Source of the DNA: Wujia chipingensis
Lineage (GTDB): Bacteria; Bacillota; Clostridia; Lachnospirales; Lachnospiraceae
Direction: 5' to 3'
DNA length: 64,000 bases
Assembly: GCF_014337155.1 (NCBI RefSeq)
Contig: NZ_CP060632.1
Span: 1,619,001-1,683,000, forward strand
Shown: piece by piece, positions 27,846 to 36,061 of the stretch
Numbering within the stretch: position 1 is the stretch's first letter
Layout: every line of letters starts with the position of its first letter
Notes under the pieces: model-generated
What the model was told of the DNA's origin: nothing
Seen by the model: only the letters and a program-made list of their open reading frames with translations
Database searches by the model: none
Made by a program: the position numbers and the translations under genes

Positions 27846-29054
27846 TTATTCCTCTGTCAGCTTATAAAAATAATCGCTCTTTATTTCCTGTCCGGTAAAT
27901 ATCGCATGCATATCCGCAATCATCGTACCATATCCGGTCGTCTCCTGAAACATATTTTTTCCGGTTCCGTACACATGTCCTTCCTTAACGGCTTTAAAAT
28001 CCGCAAATAGTGCATTCTTCTGCAAAAGTTCTGATACACTCGTAAGCTCACTGTCAATCGTGCTGTTGTAGATGATATAGTCTGCATCCTTCGCCTGCTC
28101 ATAGAATGTCTCCATCTGGATCGTCATAGTCGAAAGTGCATTTTCCTCGTCCGAGTCATCGAACGTAATACAGGTTCCACCTGCAAGTTCAATCATCTTC
28201 GATACATAATCACCGGACTTACGCACATTGACGCCACCGTTTGTCGTCACGTAGAAAAATGCAACCGTCTTTCCGGTCGGTGCCTCGTTCAGAACGTCGG
28301 CGGTCTTCGCCGTCTCTGACGCAAACAACTGCTCTGCGGCTTCCTCCGCATCGAACAATGCGCCATAGAATTTCACCCATTCCAGCCTGCCAAGCGGATC
28401 TGTCTCATAGCTTGAATGTTCCACGATCACTGGGATTCCACAAGTCTCTAACTGCTCTTTTACCTCCGGATTGTGCAGGATCATCGTCGACTCGATAGCA
28501 AGATCACAATCCCCGGCAAGCATCTGCTCCACATCCGGCGCATTGTATTTGCCGGCGTAGGCAAGTGTCTGTGCCTGCATCGCCTGCTTTGCCTCCGGGA
28601 TATACCAGCCATCTTCCTTCGTGCCGGAAAACGAAAGACGATCCAAACAACCAATCTTCACGATGAAATCCATACCAGACGTTGCAGCCAGATATGCATG
28701 CTTCGGTATTCCATCAATCAATGTAATATCTGAAGGAAGTCCCTCCGGTATATTCTTACCATCCGGTACAAGCAGGTAATCACCGATATCACAAATGGAA
28801 ATAAGCTTATACCCACCCGTATAATAATCCACAGAAAACTGTGTCGCATAGCTTAAATCCATACTATTTTCTATTTTCAAATCATCCCACCGGATATCTG
28901 CATCCAATGCGGATGCATCTGTCATTGTCCCTTTTGGTCCTGCATCCTCTGTATATGCAACATTCCCCTGTGTTGCACAAGCACAGGGGAACGTACACAA
29001 CAGGGCGAACAGGAGTAAAAAAAGAATTCTTCTTCCTCGTCTCAAATCCAACAC
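27846..29054 (-). CDS. ABC transporter substrate-binding lipoprotein (BtuF/FecB class)
   Basis: 402 residues from a GTG directly after the previous stop. A signal peptide ends in CTFPCACATQG, so Cys24 or Cys26 could be lipidated. The body fits class III binding proteins: two lobes joined by a long helix, with residues such as LISICDIGDYLLVPDGKNIP, AIESTMILHNPEV and IPVIVEHSSYETDPLGRLEWVKFYGALF. It should present a metal complex or tetrapyrrole to the FecCD-type permease. The ligand cannot be read from sequence. Confidence 0.88.
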   Translation of the reverse strand: MLDLRRGRRILFLLLFALLCTFPCACATQGNVAYTEDAGPKGTMTDASALDADIRWDDLKIENSMDLSYATQFSVDYYTGGYKLISICDIGDYLLVPDGKNIPEGLPSDITLIDGIPKHAYLAATSGMDFIVKIGCLDRLSFSGTKEDGWYIPEAKQAMQAQTLAYAGKYNAPDVEQMLAGDCDLAIESTMILHNPEVKEQLETCGIPVIVEHSSYETDPLGRLEWVKFYGALFDAEEAAEQLFASETAKTADVLNEAPTGKTVAFFYVTTNGGVNVRKSGDYVSKMIELAGGTCITFDDSDEENALSTMTIQMETFYEQAKDADYIIYNSTIDSELTSVSELLQKNALFADFKAVKEGHVYGTGKNMFQETTGYGTMIADMHAIFTGQEIKSDYFYKLTEE

Positions 29055-29056
29055 CC

Positions 29057-29974
29057 TTACTTTATTGTTTTAGAATCAAAATATAATGTATAGTCAATCT
29101 CATGTGGCGTACTCATTGCAGTCGTATCCGCAGAAATCGGCATATTGTAGTCAAATCCGGTAACCGGAATCTCAAATGTAGAATTTCCTTCCGTATTGAC
29201 AGGAAGATACTTCTCCTCACCGACAATCACATAATCATAGTTTGAAGAACTCATGATAATCGTTGCAGTTGCGATTCCATTTTCCACCTTGATTTTCGTC
29301 GGGCTTTCCACCGTAGCACGGCCGGAGCCTCCGGACAGGGTTACCTCAACCGTATATTCACCATCGGCGATTCCTAAATCCTCTGCCGTTTTTATCGACG
29401 GATTATCTATGGCATCAGCCGGAAGTGAATCGGAACGGAACACCAGCGTCCGCTCATACCATTTTTCTTTTTTGTTGCTGAATGCGGCACATGCAACGCC
29501 CTCATCCAGCGCATCCACAGGAACTGTAAATGTATGCGCACCATCTGTATCCTCTACATATGGGATATACTCTGACTCATCTGCAGCAACTGCCTCTTTG
29601 CTGGTACCCATATACAGATACCGATAGCCTTTTCCGCCCATTGTCATAACTGCGGTCATCTTGCCGTCTGCTACCGTGAGCTTGCAGGCAGTAATGTTGA
29701 ACATTGAAGAGCTTGAATCAACCTCGATGTCATATTCACCATCTGCGACATTCTCTGCCGGAATCGGAACCATCCAATCCTCTACCACGTCACTTGCCGA
29801 TGCCAGATCCGAACCGGTTGCAATCTGTGCATCCGCTGTAGCCACCTGCTCTGTTGTCACGGTTTCTGTCGTAGCCGCGGCAGTTGTCTCCTGTGTTGTA
29901 TCATTTTTTCCGCATCCTGCAAGCAGGCAGGCAAGTACCACGCCTGCTGCAAGACCTACATTCCATTTCTTCAC
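29057..29974 (-). CDS. Lipoprotein with two related beta-rich modules, unknown ligand
   Basis: 305 residues. The lipobox LLAGC gives Cys21, followed by a Thr-rich linker. Two modules (about 80-190 and 200-305) each start with DGEY(D/T)(I/V)EV, have a GK/NG-M/IATA-V/TIxM strand pattern and end in a (T)FxxPV segment, so they look like diverged copies of one beta-sandwich. This resembles NEAT-like or other small surface ligand-binding domains, but key NEAT tyrosine motifs are not clear. It is encoded between the exported chelatase and the binding protein, under the same riboswitch, so it may capture or pass on a tetrapyrrole or metal. Function is inferred from context only. Confidence 0.7.
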   Translation of the reverse strand: MKKWNVGLAAGVVLACLLAGCGKNDTTQETTAAATTETVTTEQVATADAQIATGSDLASASDVVEDWMVPIPAENVADGEYDIEVDSSSSMFNITACKLTVADGKMTAVMTMGGKGYRYLYMGTSKEAVAADESEYIPYVEDTDGAHTFTVPVDALDEGVACAAFSNKKEKWYERTLVFRSDSLPADAIDNPSIKTAEDLGIADGEYTVEVTLSGGSGRATVESPTKIKVENGIATATIIMSSSNYDYVIVGEEKYLPVNTEGNSTFEIPVTGFDYNMPISADTTAMSTPHEIDYTLYFDSKTIK

Positions 29975-29998
29975 GATTAATTCCTCGCGTTTATTCTA

Positions 29999-31042
29999 TT
30001 ATTTATTTAACTTGTCAATAGCTGCCTGTGCATGCTTAACAAAGATATCCTGAATTGCTGGAAGCTCACCAAGTCCACGAACGAGGCATGTTACATCATA
30101 ACCGGCATCCTCGAATGTTGTCTTCCAGGAGCCTTCCTCATCGCCTGCCATATCGTTGTTTGCATGGTCACCGGCTACAATCATCAGAGGCTCAAGAACA
30201 ACCTTCTTGTAATCGCCTGCCTGTACCTTTGCAAGTACATCATCCACAGAAGGAGTTGCCTCAACCGTACCTACGAAATAGTTCTCAAATCCAGCGTCTG
30301 TCAGCTTATCCTGCATCTTCTGGTATACTTCGTTGCTGTCTGCCTCTGTACCATGTCCCATGAAACAGATGGCTGTCTCGCCATCATCATACTCAGCTGT
30401 TGCATCTGTGATAGCCTTCACAACTTCATCGAAATCCTCATCACTTGTAAGAAGCGGATCGCCGATTACAACCTGATCGAATGCATCTGCATAATCACCA
30501 ACTTCATTTACAACATCTGTATATTCCAGACCATTCATCAGATGTGTCGGCTGGATTACAAGATTCTTGACTCCGTTATCCACCGCGCGGTCGAGCGCTT
30601 CTGTCATATTATCAATGGCAATGCCATCTCTGCTCTTTACATGATCAATGATGATCTGGCTTGTAAAGCCTCTTCTGACGGAATAATCTTTACCGAATTC
30701 TTCATCAAGCTTACCCTCGATTGCACCGATCGTCAGACGACGGCTGTCGTTAAAGCTTGTACCAAAGCTTACAACAAGCAGTTCGTTGTCGCCAATTTCA
30801 TCCTGATTACGAACGTTATCCAATGATGCATCTCCTGTCTCATAATTCTCATCGTCCTCTGCCTCAGATGCAGTTGCATCTGCAACCGTTGCCTCTGTTG
30901 TCGTTGCAGCTTCTGTAGTTGCCTCTGTGGTTGCTTCCGTCGTTGCCTCAGTTGTCTCTGTCTTCTTGTCTCCACATCCTGCAAGCAGAGTTGCTGCCAT
31001 ACATGCTGTAAGGAATACTGCGCTTAATTTCGATTTCTTCAT
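29999..31042 (-). CDS. cbiK: Exported CbiK-type chelatase lipoprotein (sirohydrochlorin cobaltochelatase family)
   Basis: 347 residues. A signal peptide with lipobox LLAGC (Cys23) and a Thr/Glu linker with repeated ATTE units (about 28-50) show the protein is outside the membrane. The CbiK fold follows, with VVSFGTSFNDSR near 90-100, IQPTHLMNG (His167), CFMGHGTEADSNEVY (His230), GTVEATPS (Glu261) and VAGDHANNDMAG (His293). His167 and His293 sit in motifs that hold the metal-binding histidines in CbiK, so a catalytic site is plausible. Cytoplasmic CbiK inserts cobalt into sirohydrochlorin; exported relatives exist in Desulfovibrio and, as the hemin-binding IhtB, in Porphyromonas. It is the first gene after a cobalamin riboswitch and is followed by a surface lipoprotein and ABC importer. 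Confidence 0.88.
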   Translation of the reverse strand: MKKSKLSAVFLTACMAATLLAGCGDKKTETTEATTEATTEATTEAATTTEATVADATASEAEDDENYETGDASLDNVRNQDEIGDNELLVVSFGTSFNDSRRLTIGAIEGKLDEEFGKDYSVRRGFTSQIIIDHVKSRDGIAIDNMTEALDRAVDNGVKNLVIQPTHLMNGLEYTDVVNEVGDYADAFDQVVIGDPLLTSDEDFDEVVKAITDATAEYDDGETAICFMGHGTEADSNEVYQKMQDKLTDAGFENYFVGTVEATPSVDDVLAKVQAGDYKKVVLEPLMIVAGDHANNDMAGDEEGSWKTTFEDAGYDVTCLVRGLGELPAIQDIFVKHAQAAIDKLNK

Positions 31043-31108
31043 TTTCTGTACCTCTTTCCTTTTTGTTTTTTATCCAGTCACTTGTTAAGAATCAATTCAG
31101 ACGCACAG

Positions 31109-31142
31109 AAAAAAAGCCGCCAGCGAAATCACAAACTGACGG
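31109..31142 (-). terminator. Attenuator terminator of the cobalamin riboswitch
   Basis: On the minus strand CCGTCAG and CTGGCGG pair (one G-T) around a loop of about twelve bases, followed by CTTTTTTTC. It lies between the aptamer and cbiK, about 66 nt before the ATG, so it should be the expression platform: bound cobalamin would favour termination. Confidence 0.85.
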
Positions 31143-31189
31143 AGCAACGGGCCATAGAACTTAATCTACAACGGTACGACCAATTACTC

Positions 31190-31375
31190 GTGATCTGGAA
31201 ATCCTTCCTGTACCAATACACGGCAGGTTTCCTGACTTACCGATCCTCATACACATTCCCCTTCCCAGCCTTGCGGCCAGTGGTTATCTTCCGATATCGA
31301 ATGTATACTCCCGGCTTACAGTGACGAGATCGTGCAGGACTTCCACCTGCTTCCCTTTTAACACATGTCTGCTTT
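31190..31375 (-). promoter_or_regulatory. Cobalamin (adenosylcobalamin-class) riboswitch
   Basis: Read on the minus strand, the classic elements are present: the start region GGAAGCAGGTGGAAGTCC, then the GTCACTGTAA segment, the CTGGCCGCAAGGCTGGGAA arm, and the conserved B12 box GTCAGGAAACCTGCC at about 31221-31238. It lies about 160 nt upstream of cbiK and is followed by an intrinsic terminator. It should repress the chelatase/importer genes when cobalamin is abundant, linking them to corrinoid or cobalt supply. Confidence 0.93.
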
Positions 31376-31438
31376 TCAAAAGTAAAAAAAGCTCCACGGC
31401 ACCGTATATTATGAATTCAATTCGTCGCAATAATAACA

Positions 31439-31478
31439 CACGCACACGAAATGTACAAGTACAAATTTCATGTGCGTG
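31439..31478 (-). terminator. Hairpin after the J-domain/TPR gene, probable terminator
   Basis: CACGCACA-GAAAT and ATTTC-TGTGCGTG pair in a stem of about 14 bp around a loop of about ten bases, 30 nt beyond the TPR gene stop. On the minus strand it is followed by TGTTATTATT, a poor U run, so termination strength is uncertain. The rest of the 31043-31507 gap holds the riboswitch and its attenuator. Confidence 0.5.
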
Positions 31479-31507
31479 ATATATTTAAACTATGCTATTC
31501 CTATCTT

Positions 31508-34500
31508 TTAACTATTTTTAAGCAGATCCTGCAGCCGTTTCTCATAGACATAACAGTGTCCATGTGCCTCGATTGCCTTCTCATAGGCTTCAATAGCCTT
31601 CTCCCGCTCTCCCATTACCTCATACAGGATTCCAAGCTCATAATAGCCTTCCTCACAGCCATGGTATCCACAGCTTGAACAAAGCTTCATCGTAACCGCC
31701 TGTTTCAAATATTTCTCCGCATCTGCATAATCGCCAATCACCCGGCAGTATCTTGCAAGCTTGATATAATCGCGCGGTGCCTTACGGTCTTCCTCCGGTA
31801 TCACTGCCTTGCTTAAATACTCTGCATACTCAGACTTAATCTCCCCATCCCGCAGATAGAGTGCTTCCAGCAGCTCCCCATAATAATTGATGGTTTTATT
31901 TAAGTTAACCGCCTTTTTGTATGCATCGACCGCTTCCGCATATCTGCCACTCATGATAAGCACTCTGCCGTACTTGCTGTAAATGCTTGTATTATCCGGC
32001 TTTAACTTTATACCGAGCTGATACATCTGATCCATCATCAGAGTATCGTCCTCTTCCCCGGCAAGCTCCATCAGAAGACTTGCGCAGTCAAACCGCAGAT
32101 TTTCATCCGTTCCTTCCTTCGCATAGCTTTCCAGCAGCTGCTCTGCCTCCGGATAGCGGTCTGCTCGTGTGAGTGCGAGACCTGCCTCGATACGAAGCTG
32201 CGGATCCATATCATCTCCGTATTTTTGAATTGCATCCATCAGAATCTGACACCCTTCCGTAATCCTGTTCAAGCAGAGCAGCACACGGGTTTTGAAGCGG
32301 ATGACCTCTGTTTTTCTCTGTATATCCCGGTCTGACCTCTCCGGTGCGATTGCAAGTGCCTGTTCAAAATTTTCTAACGCATTCCCGTAATCCCGCCGCT
32401 CCCAGTAGATAAATCCGAGATTCGTATAATATGCCGCATGTGGCCGTACCTTAATCTGATCCTCATATGCCTTGATTGCAAGCTCCGTCTCATGAACCTT
32501 CCGGTACATATATCCCAGATATCCAAATACGTCCGGGTTCTTCGGATTGATGGACACAACTTTGTTATATATTGCGATTGAATCCTCATTTCGGTTTGCT
32601 TCATCATAAAGGTCTGCCAGCTCTAACAACAGATCCTCATAATTCGGCAGATCGGATTCATCCGCCTTATAATTTGCTTCTACTTTCTCTAAAAGTTTCA
32701 ACGCTTCCTCCGGTTTTTCCTGTGCCCGAAGGTTTAACGCTTCATAATAATCCATCGCATCACTCTCCGGACGGAACTCCCGGTACTGCGTCATCACATG
32801 TTCGGCATCCTCATACTGTTCTGCCTGCTGGAAGGTCAGTATCTCCTGTATATACGGCTCCACACCATATGGATAGATTCGTATTGCCTTTTCTGCCGAG
32901 TAGATACATTCCTGCAGATAATCTAACATATAACAGCATTTTGCCCGGTAGCAATGTGCCCAGTATTCATCCTCATAGACCATAGATTCATAATCAATAT
33001 GCTCTAACATCTCATCGCACGCCTTCATACAGTTGCCATACTCCTGCAGTTCATAGAGAATCCGGAGATTCAAGATGAGTCCGGTGATCTGCTCCTCATG
33101 CTCCGTCTCGACCGGAAGCTGTATATATTCCTTCGCTTTCTCGTACTCTTTCAGGTTATAGTAACAGCTTGCGATCAGTGTATGTGCATACGGATACCGC
33201 TTTCTGCGCTTGTTCTGTTCCTCTGTATAGCCGCCTTCTTCCGGCTGTATATCCTCAATTGCCTTCTTCCATTTTAAGAACAATGGTAGTGCCTTCTCCG
33301 TCTGTCCGGTTGCCAGATAACATCTGCCCTTCGCATTACAATAGAAGAAGATCTCATCGCCCTCCGGTTCAAATGTATCGAACACCTCCAACGCTTCCGG
33401 CTCCCGCTGATTCTGATAATAGCACCATGCCAGATCTAACTTTTTCTGATGATCTTCCGGATGCTCTGCCACATCCTGCTTCCATTTCTCAATGATTGCT
33501 TCATTTACCTGCTGCAGCCGGGTAAGGTACGCCATATCCCCATAATTGTTATGCATCAGCTCCTCGAAGATATCCTTTGCCTTCTCCAGATCCCCCATCG
33601 CATAATATATATCCCCTAAGCAATACTGTGCGTCTTCATAATCCGGATTCTCCGCAAGAATCTCTTCTGCGGTCTGCTTCGCCTCCTCATATCGTTCCAG
33701 ACGGTACAACATCTCGCTCTTGATAAACTGCGTCATCTCGTCCTTTGGGTATCGCTCAAGGTTCGCATTGATCCTGCTTAAAAGCGCCTCATATACAGCC
33801 TCTGCTTCCGCCCTTGGTAGTGGTTGTTCCACATCCTTTTCCTGCAAATGCGTATCCCGCATCTGCACATAGATCTCCAGCACATCACCATGTGGATGTG
33901 TAAGAGGAAGTTGTTTCAGTCGTTCTAATTCCTTGTGGAGTGCTGTCCGGTTCTCTGGTGTCGGCTCGTCTTGCTTGTCCATCCGCTCAATCTTCATATA
34001 CTGCTCAATATAATCATCGGCATATGTATAATCTCCGGTCAGATATTCATAAGCAAAGCCGTCCTGTTTCCGCGCCGCTACCCCAAGAATATAAGAAATA
34101 TAATCCTCCGGGAATTTCACCAGCAGATCTTCTTTGCGCAGGGCGATATCAAACCGGTCCACAATCTCACGAAAAACCGCATCCGGCATCCGGTAATGAC
34201 CCATCATGAATACAAGCAGCTCCTCTAATGCTTCTGCCTCTGTGTCAAGCGATACAAATGCATCCTCACGAAAAAGCTCTCTCCACGCATCCACACGGAT
34301 ACGGTTCGGATAATCGTTGTATAGTTGTTCTAATTTATCGGTAAGCTCCGTCCTCGGCGGCTGTAAGCCTTCCGAAGCTTCGTCATCCATATCCTCCGGC
34401 AACGCCTCCTGCCTTTCACAGCTTGCAATCGCCTCCTCATAGGCATTCCGAAGCTCCATGAAACCATCTGCATCCTCCTCCGGATTCACAGATTTTAACC

Positions 34501-34573
34501 GCTCACGATACGCCTGCTTGATTGCACCCTTATCGTCTGTCTGACCGATTCCAAGTATTGTCCATATGTTCAT
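31508..34573 (-). CDS. Large J-domain / TPR-repeat protein
   Basis: About 1021 residues from the ATG at 34573, where J-domain homology begins (WTILGIGQTDDKGAIKQAYRERL); a start at 34600 is possible and neither has a strong ribosome binding site. Residues 1-55 look like a DnaJ J domain, but the HPD tripeptide expected in the loop is replaced by VNPEED, so Hsp70 stimulation is doubtful. The rest is a long solenoid of roughly twenty TPR-like repeats (for example YCLGDIYYAMGDLEKAKDIF and LGFIYWERRDYGNALENFEQAL). No signal or membrane segment. Probably a cytoplasmic scaffold; partner unknown. A single gene. Confidence 0.8.
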   Translation of the reverse strand: MNIWTILGIGQTDDKGAIKQAYRERLKSVNPEEDADGFMELRNAYEEAIASCERQEALPEDMDDEASEGLQPPRTELTDKLEQLYNDYPNRIRVDAWRELFREDAFVSLDTEAEALEELLVFMMGHYRMPDAVFREIVDRFDIALRKEDLLVKFPEDYISYILGVAARKQDGFAYEYLTGDYTYADDYIEQYMKIERMDKQDEPTPENRTALHKELERLKQLPLTHPHGDVLEIYVQMRDTHLQEKDVEQPLPRAEAEAVYEALLSRINANLERYPKDEMTQFIKSEMLYRLERYEEAKQTAEEILAENPDYEDAQYCLGDIYYAMGDLEKAKDIFEELMHNNYGDMAYLTRLQQVNEAIIEKWKQDVAEHPEDHQKKLDLAWCYYQNQREPEALEVFDTFEPEGDEIFFYCNAKGRCYLATGQTEKALPLFLKWKKAIEDIQPEEGGYTEEQNKRRKRYPYAHTLIASCYYNLKEYEKAKEYIQLPVETEHEEQITGLILNLRILYELQEYGNCMKACDEMLEHIDYESMVYEDEYWAHCYRAKCCYMLDYLQECIYSAEKAIRIYPYGVEPYIQEILTFQQAEQYEDAEHVMTQYREFRPESDAMDYYEALNLRAQEKPEEALKLLEKVEANYKADESDLPNYEDLLLELADLYDEANRNEDSIAIYNKVVSINPKNPDVFGYLGYMYRKVHETELAIKAYEDQIKVRPHAAYYTNLGFIYWERRDYGNALENFEQALAIAPERSDRDIQRKTEVIRFKTRVLLCLNRITEGCQILMDAIQKYGDDMDPQLRIEAGLALTRADRYPEAEQLLESYAKEGTDENLRFDCASLLMELAGEEDDTLMMDQMYQLGIKLKPDNTSIYSKYGRVLIMSGRYAEAVDAYKKAVNLNKTINYYGELLEALYLRDGEIKSEYAEYLSKAVIPEEDRKAPRDYIKLARYCRVIGDYADAEKYLKQAVTMKLCSSCGYHGCEEGYYELGILYEVMGEREKAIEAYEKAIEAHGHCYVYEKRLQDLLKNS

Positions 34574-34757
34574 AACCCCTGCCCTTGTACCTTTCTTCAT
34601 TCTACATCGATTTGCTACTTTTTCGTTGTCTCATATAACATACCATCATCCGCAACCATATCCTTCTAATCGTTTGGCTGCAATAAAACTAGCTACTGCT
34701 GTGCTCATGGACACGGTCTGCTTTTGTTATTACTGAGTTGCAAACTGAAATTCTCAC

Positions 34758-35075
34758 CTATCCTAATGTCATTATCATAACAGCAAAAATTACTGCTAAA
34801 ATCGTGTCAATAATAATAAGAGTTCTCCTATATTTATTTTGATATTCCACTCGATTCATGATTTTAGCCTTTTGTTTTTCAGTCATCCTCCAGTCTGATG
34901 GAAAAAAAGCACATATCAGAAAAATTAACCACATAAGGAGTCCTGTAAAAGAGAGAATAACTAAAACTCCTGAATCATTAACTCCTATAACACCTCTTAC
35001 AATAATCGCAGTGATTAGGATTAACAATGAACAAATAGCCATTATTTTTTCAATTTTTGTCATCTTGCCTTCCAT
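34758..35075 (-). CDS. Small membrane protein, unknown function
   Basis: 105 residues with three hydrophobic segments (about 12-30, 36-57 and 85-104) and a basic loop between the second and third (SDWRMTEKQKAKIMNRVEYQNKYRR). AGGAGG lies 7 nt before the ATG. It marks the left end of the AT-rich accessory stretch. No family recognised. The 157 nt between it and the TPR gene show nothing further. Confidence 0.65.
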   Translation of the reverse strand: MEGKMTKIEKIMAICSLLILITAIIVRGVIGVNDSGVLVILSFTGLLMWLIFLICAFFPSDWRMTEKQKAKIMNRVEYQNKYRRTLIIIDTILAVIFAVMIMTLG

Positions 35076-35112
35076 ACTTGTTCCTCCTTCAACTTCAAAT
35101 AAACACGAGCTT

Positions 35113-35433
35113 TTATATCTCGCCTCTCAAACGTGCTTCTATATCAGATGCCGTGTATAAAACATCCGTTACAATTACTCTTTCGTCACAAATTGTGTAA
35201 ATCACTGAATAATTATCAACGAGCATTCTACGCAACTCCATTCTCTTTTCCGGCTCCGAATCCATAATCCTAAATCGTTCCGGGAAAGTGTCTAATGTAA
35301 GTATTTCATCCGCAATACGATCATATTGTCCCATTGCATTTTCAGAAGCCAGCAAATCTATAGCAATATAATTGTATATATCTTCCATATCCTGCAAAGC
35401 TTCTTCTGTAATCTCTACTTTATATTGCTTCAT
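35113..35433 (-). CDS. Type II toxin, RelE/ParE family
   Basis: 106 residues, the right length for a ParE-like toxin. Pattern: YKVEITEEALQDMEDIYNYIA, then a helix with DRIADEIL, FPERFRIM, and MLVDNYSVIYTICDERVIVTDVLY, the typical strand set of the RelE/ParE fold. Its start shares one base with the antitoxin stop (TAATG), so the pair is translationally coupled. Targets differ within the family (ribosome-bound mRNA or gyrase); which applies here cannot be told. Confidence 0.88.
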   Translation of the reverse strand: MKQYKVEITEEALQDMEDIYNYIAIDLLASENAMGQYDRIADEILTLDTFPERFRIMDSEPEKRMELRRMLVDNYSVIYTICDERVIVTDVLYTASDIEARLRGEI

Positions 35434-35735
35434 TAATGCCTCTCTCTAAATGCCGCAAAAGCACTAGCTGCATCCTCAACATTTCCTTTTTCTATATCTG
35501 CATATCCTTTTTCTAACTTTTGATGAATCTGCGTAACAGACATCATATCTGCATTTACTGAACTAGCTGCTTTTGGCAATACAACAGAAAAGGGAATTCC
35601 TCCTACTAATGATATTTGTTTTAAATACATATCTATCGCAGTAGCCATCGGTATCCCTAATTGCTCTAGTACACTTTCTGCATTTTCTTTTACATCTGGA
35701 TTTACTCTCAAATTTAATGTTGCTGTTTTTCCCAT
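35433..35735 (-). CDS. RelB/DinJ-type antitoxin
   Basis: About 100 residues from the ATG at 35735, which has GGAGG 8 nt upstream; an ATG at 35750 overlaps that site and is unlikely. The N-terminal MGKTATLNLRVNPDVKENAESVLEQLG matches RelB/DinJ ribbon-helix-helix proteins, which bind their own operator as dimers. The C-terminal half should wrap and neutralise the toxin encoded next. The promoter just upstream contains a perfect palindrome covering the -10 box, consistent with autorepression. Confidence 0.88.
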   Translation of the reverse strand: MGKTATLNLRVNPDVKENAESVLEQLGIPMATAIDMYLKQISLVGGIPFSVVLPKAASSVNADMMSVTQIHQKLEKGYADIEKGNVEDAASAFAAFRERH

Positions 35736-35758
35736 AGAATACACCTCCATTTTTCTTT

Positions 35759-35787
35759 ATTGTAACGCTTTTTGCGTTACAAATCAA
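35759..35787 (-). promoter_or_regulatory. Promoter and palindromic operator of the toxin-antitoxin operon
   Basis: On the minus strand TTGATT (35782-35787) and TACAAT (35759-35764) are separated by exactly 17 bp. A perfect palindrome with half-sites TTGTAACGC and GCGTTACAA around five A/T bases (35760-35782) fills the spacer and most of the -10 box. A ribbon-helix-helix antitoxin bound there would block RNA polymerase. Confidence 0.7.
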
Positions 35788-35791
35788 TCTA

Positions 35792-35806
35792 TGAAATATA
35801 CTTTCG
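35792..35806. repeat. Left copy of a 15-bp direct repeat flanking the IS30 segment
   Basis: TGAAATATACTTTCG occurs here and again at 37563-37577 in the same orientation, and the next three bases match at two positions. The right copy encodes the last residues of the truncated integrase. It could be a recombination or duplication scar. Confidence 0.5.
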
Positions 35807-35830
35807 GTGAAATGTAGAATGAGAGTCCCG

Positions 35831-35946
35831 TTTGTAACGCAAGAGTCCCTCTTTGTAAATGAAAATCTCATTTTGTAAACGAGATTCCCACTTTGTAAAC
35901 GAAAATCCCGTTTTGTAAGCGAATTTCCCGGATTTTCATTTGTACA
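35831..35946. repeat. Phased direct repeats related to the operator half-site
   Basis: TTTGTAAnnG units start at 35831, 35852, 35872, 35892 and 35912, spaced 21, 20, 20 and 20 bp, with a weaker TTTGTAC at 35939. Between them are GAnnnTCCC-like stretches. The core TTGTAACGC equals the half-site of the palindromic operator. The spacing is about two helical turns, so all units face the same side of the DNA. Together with the promoter this accounts for the gene-free stretch 35751-36060; the rest of that stretch shows nothing clear. Confidence 0.7.
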
Positions 35947-36061
35947 TTGACATGTTATAATACGTTCAGCAATAAATTTGCACACGACAATAAGAGATCA
36001 ATTCCCGCTCGAAATTTTTGTATTCGGAGAATCCATCCCTGTTTTGAAGTCATTCTGCTGT

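Noticed and set aside
35831..35946. Regular repeats that could suggest a CRISPR array
   Set aside because: The units are about 20 bp in total with only 10-13 bp between conserved cores, no spacer-length variable segments, and no cas genes nearby.
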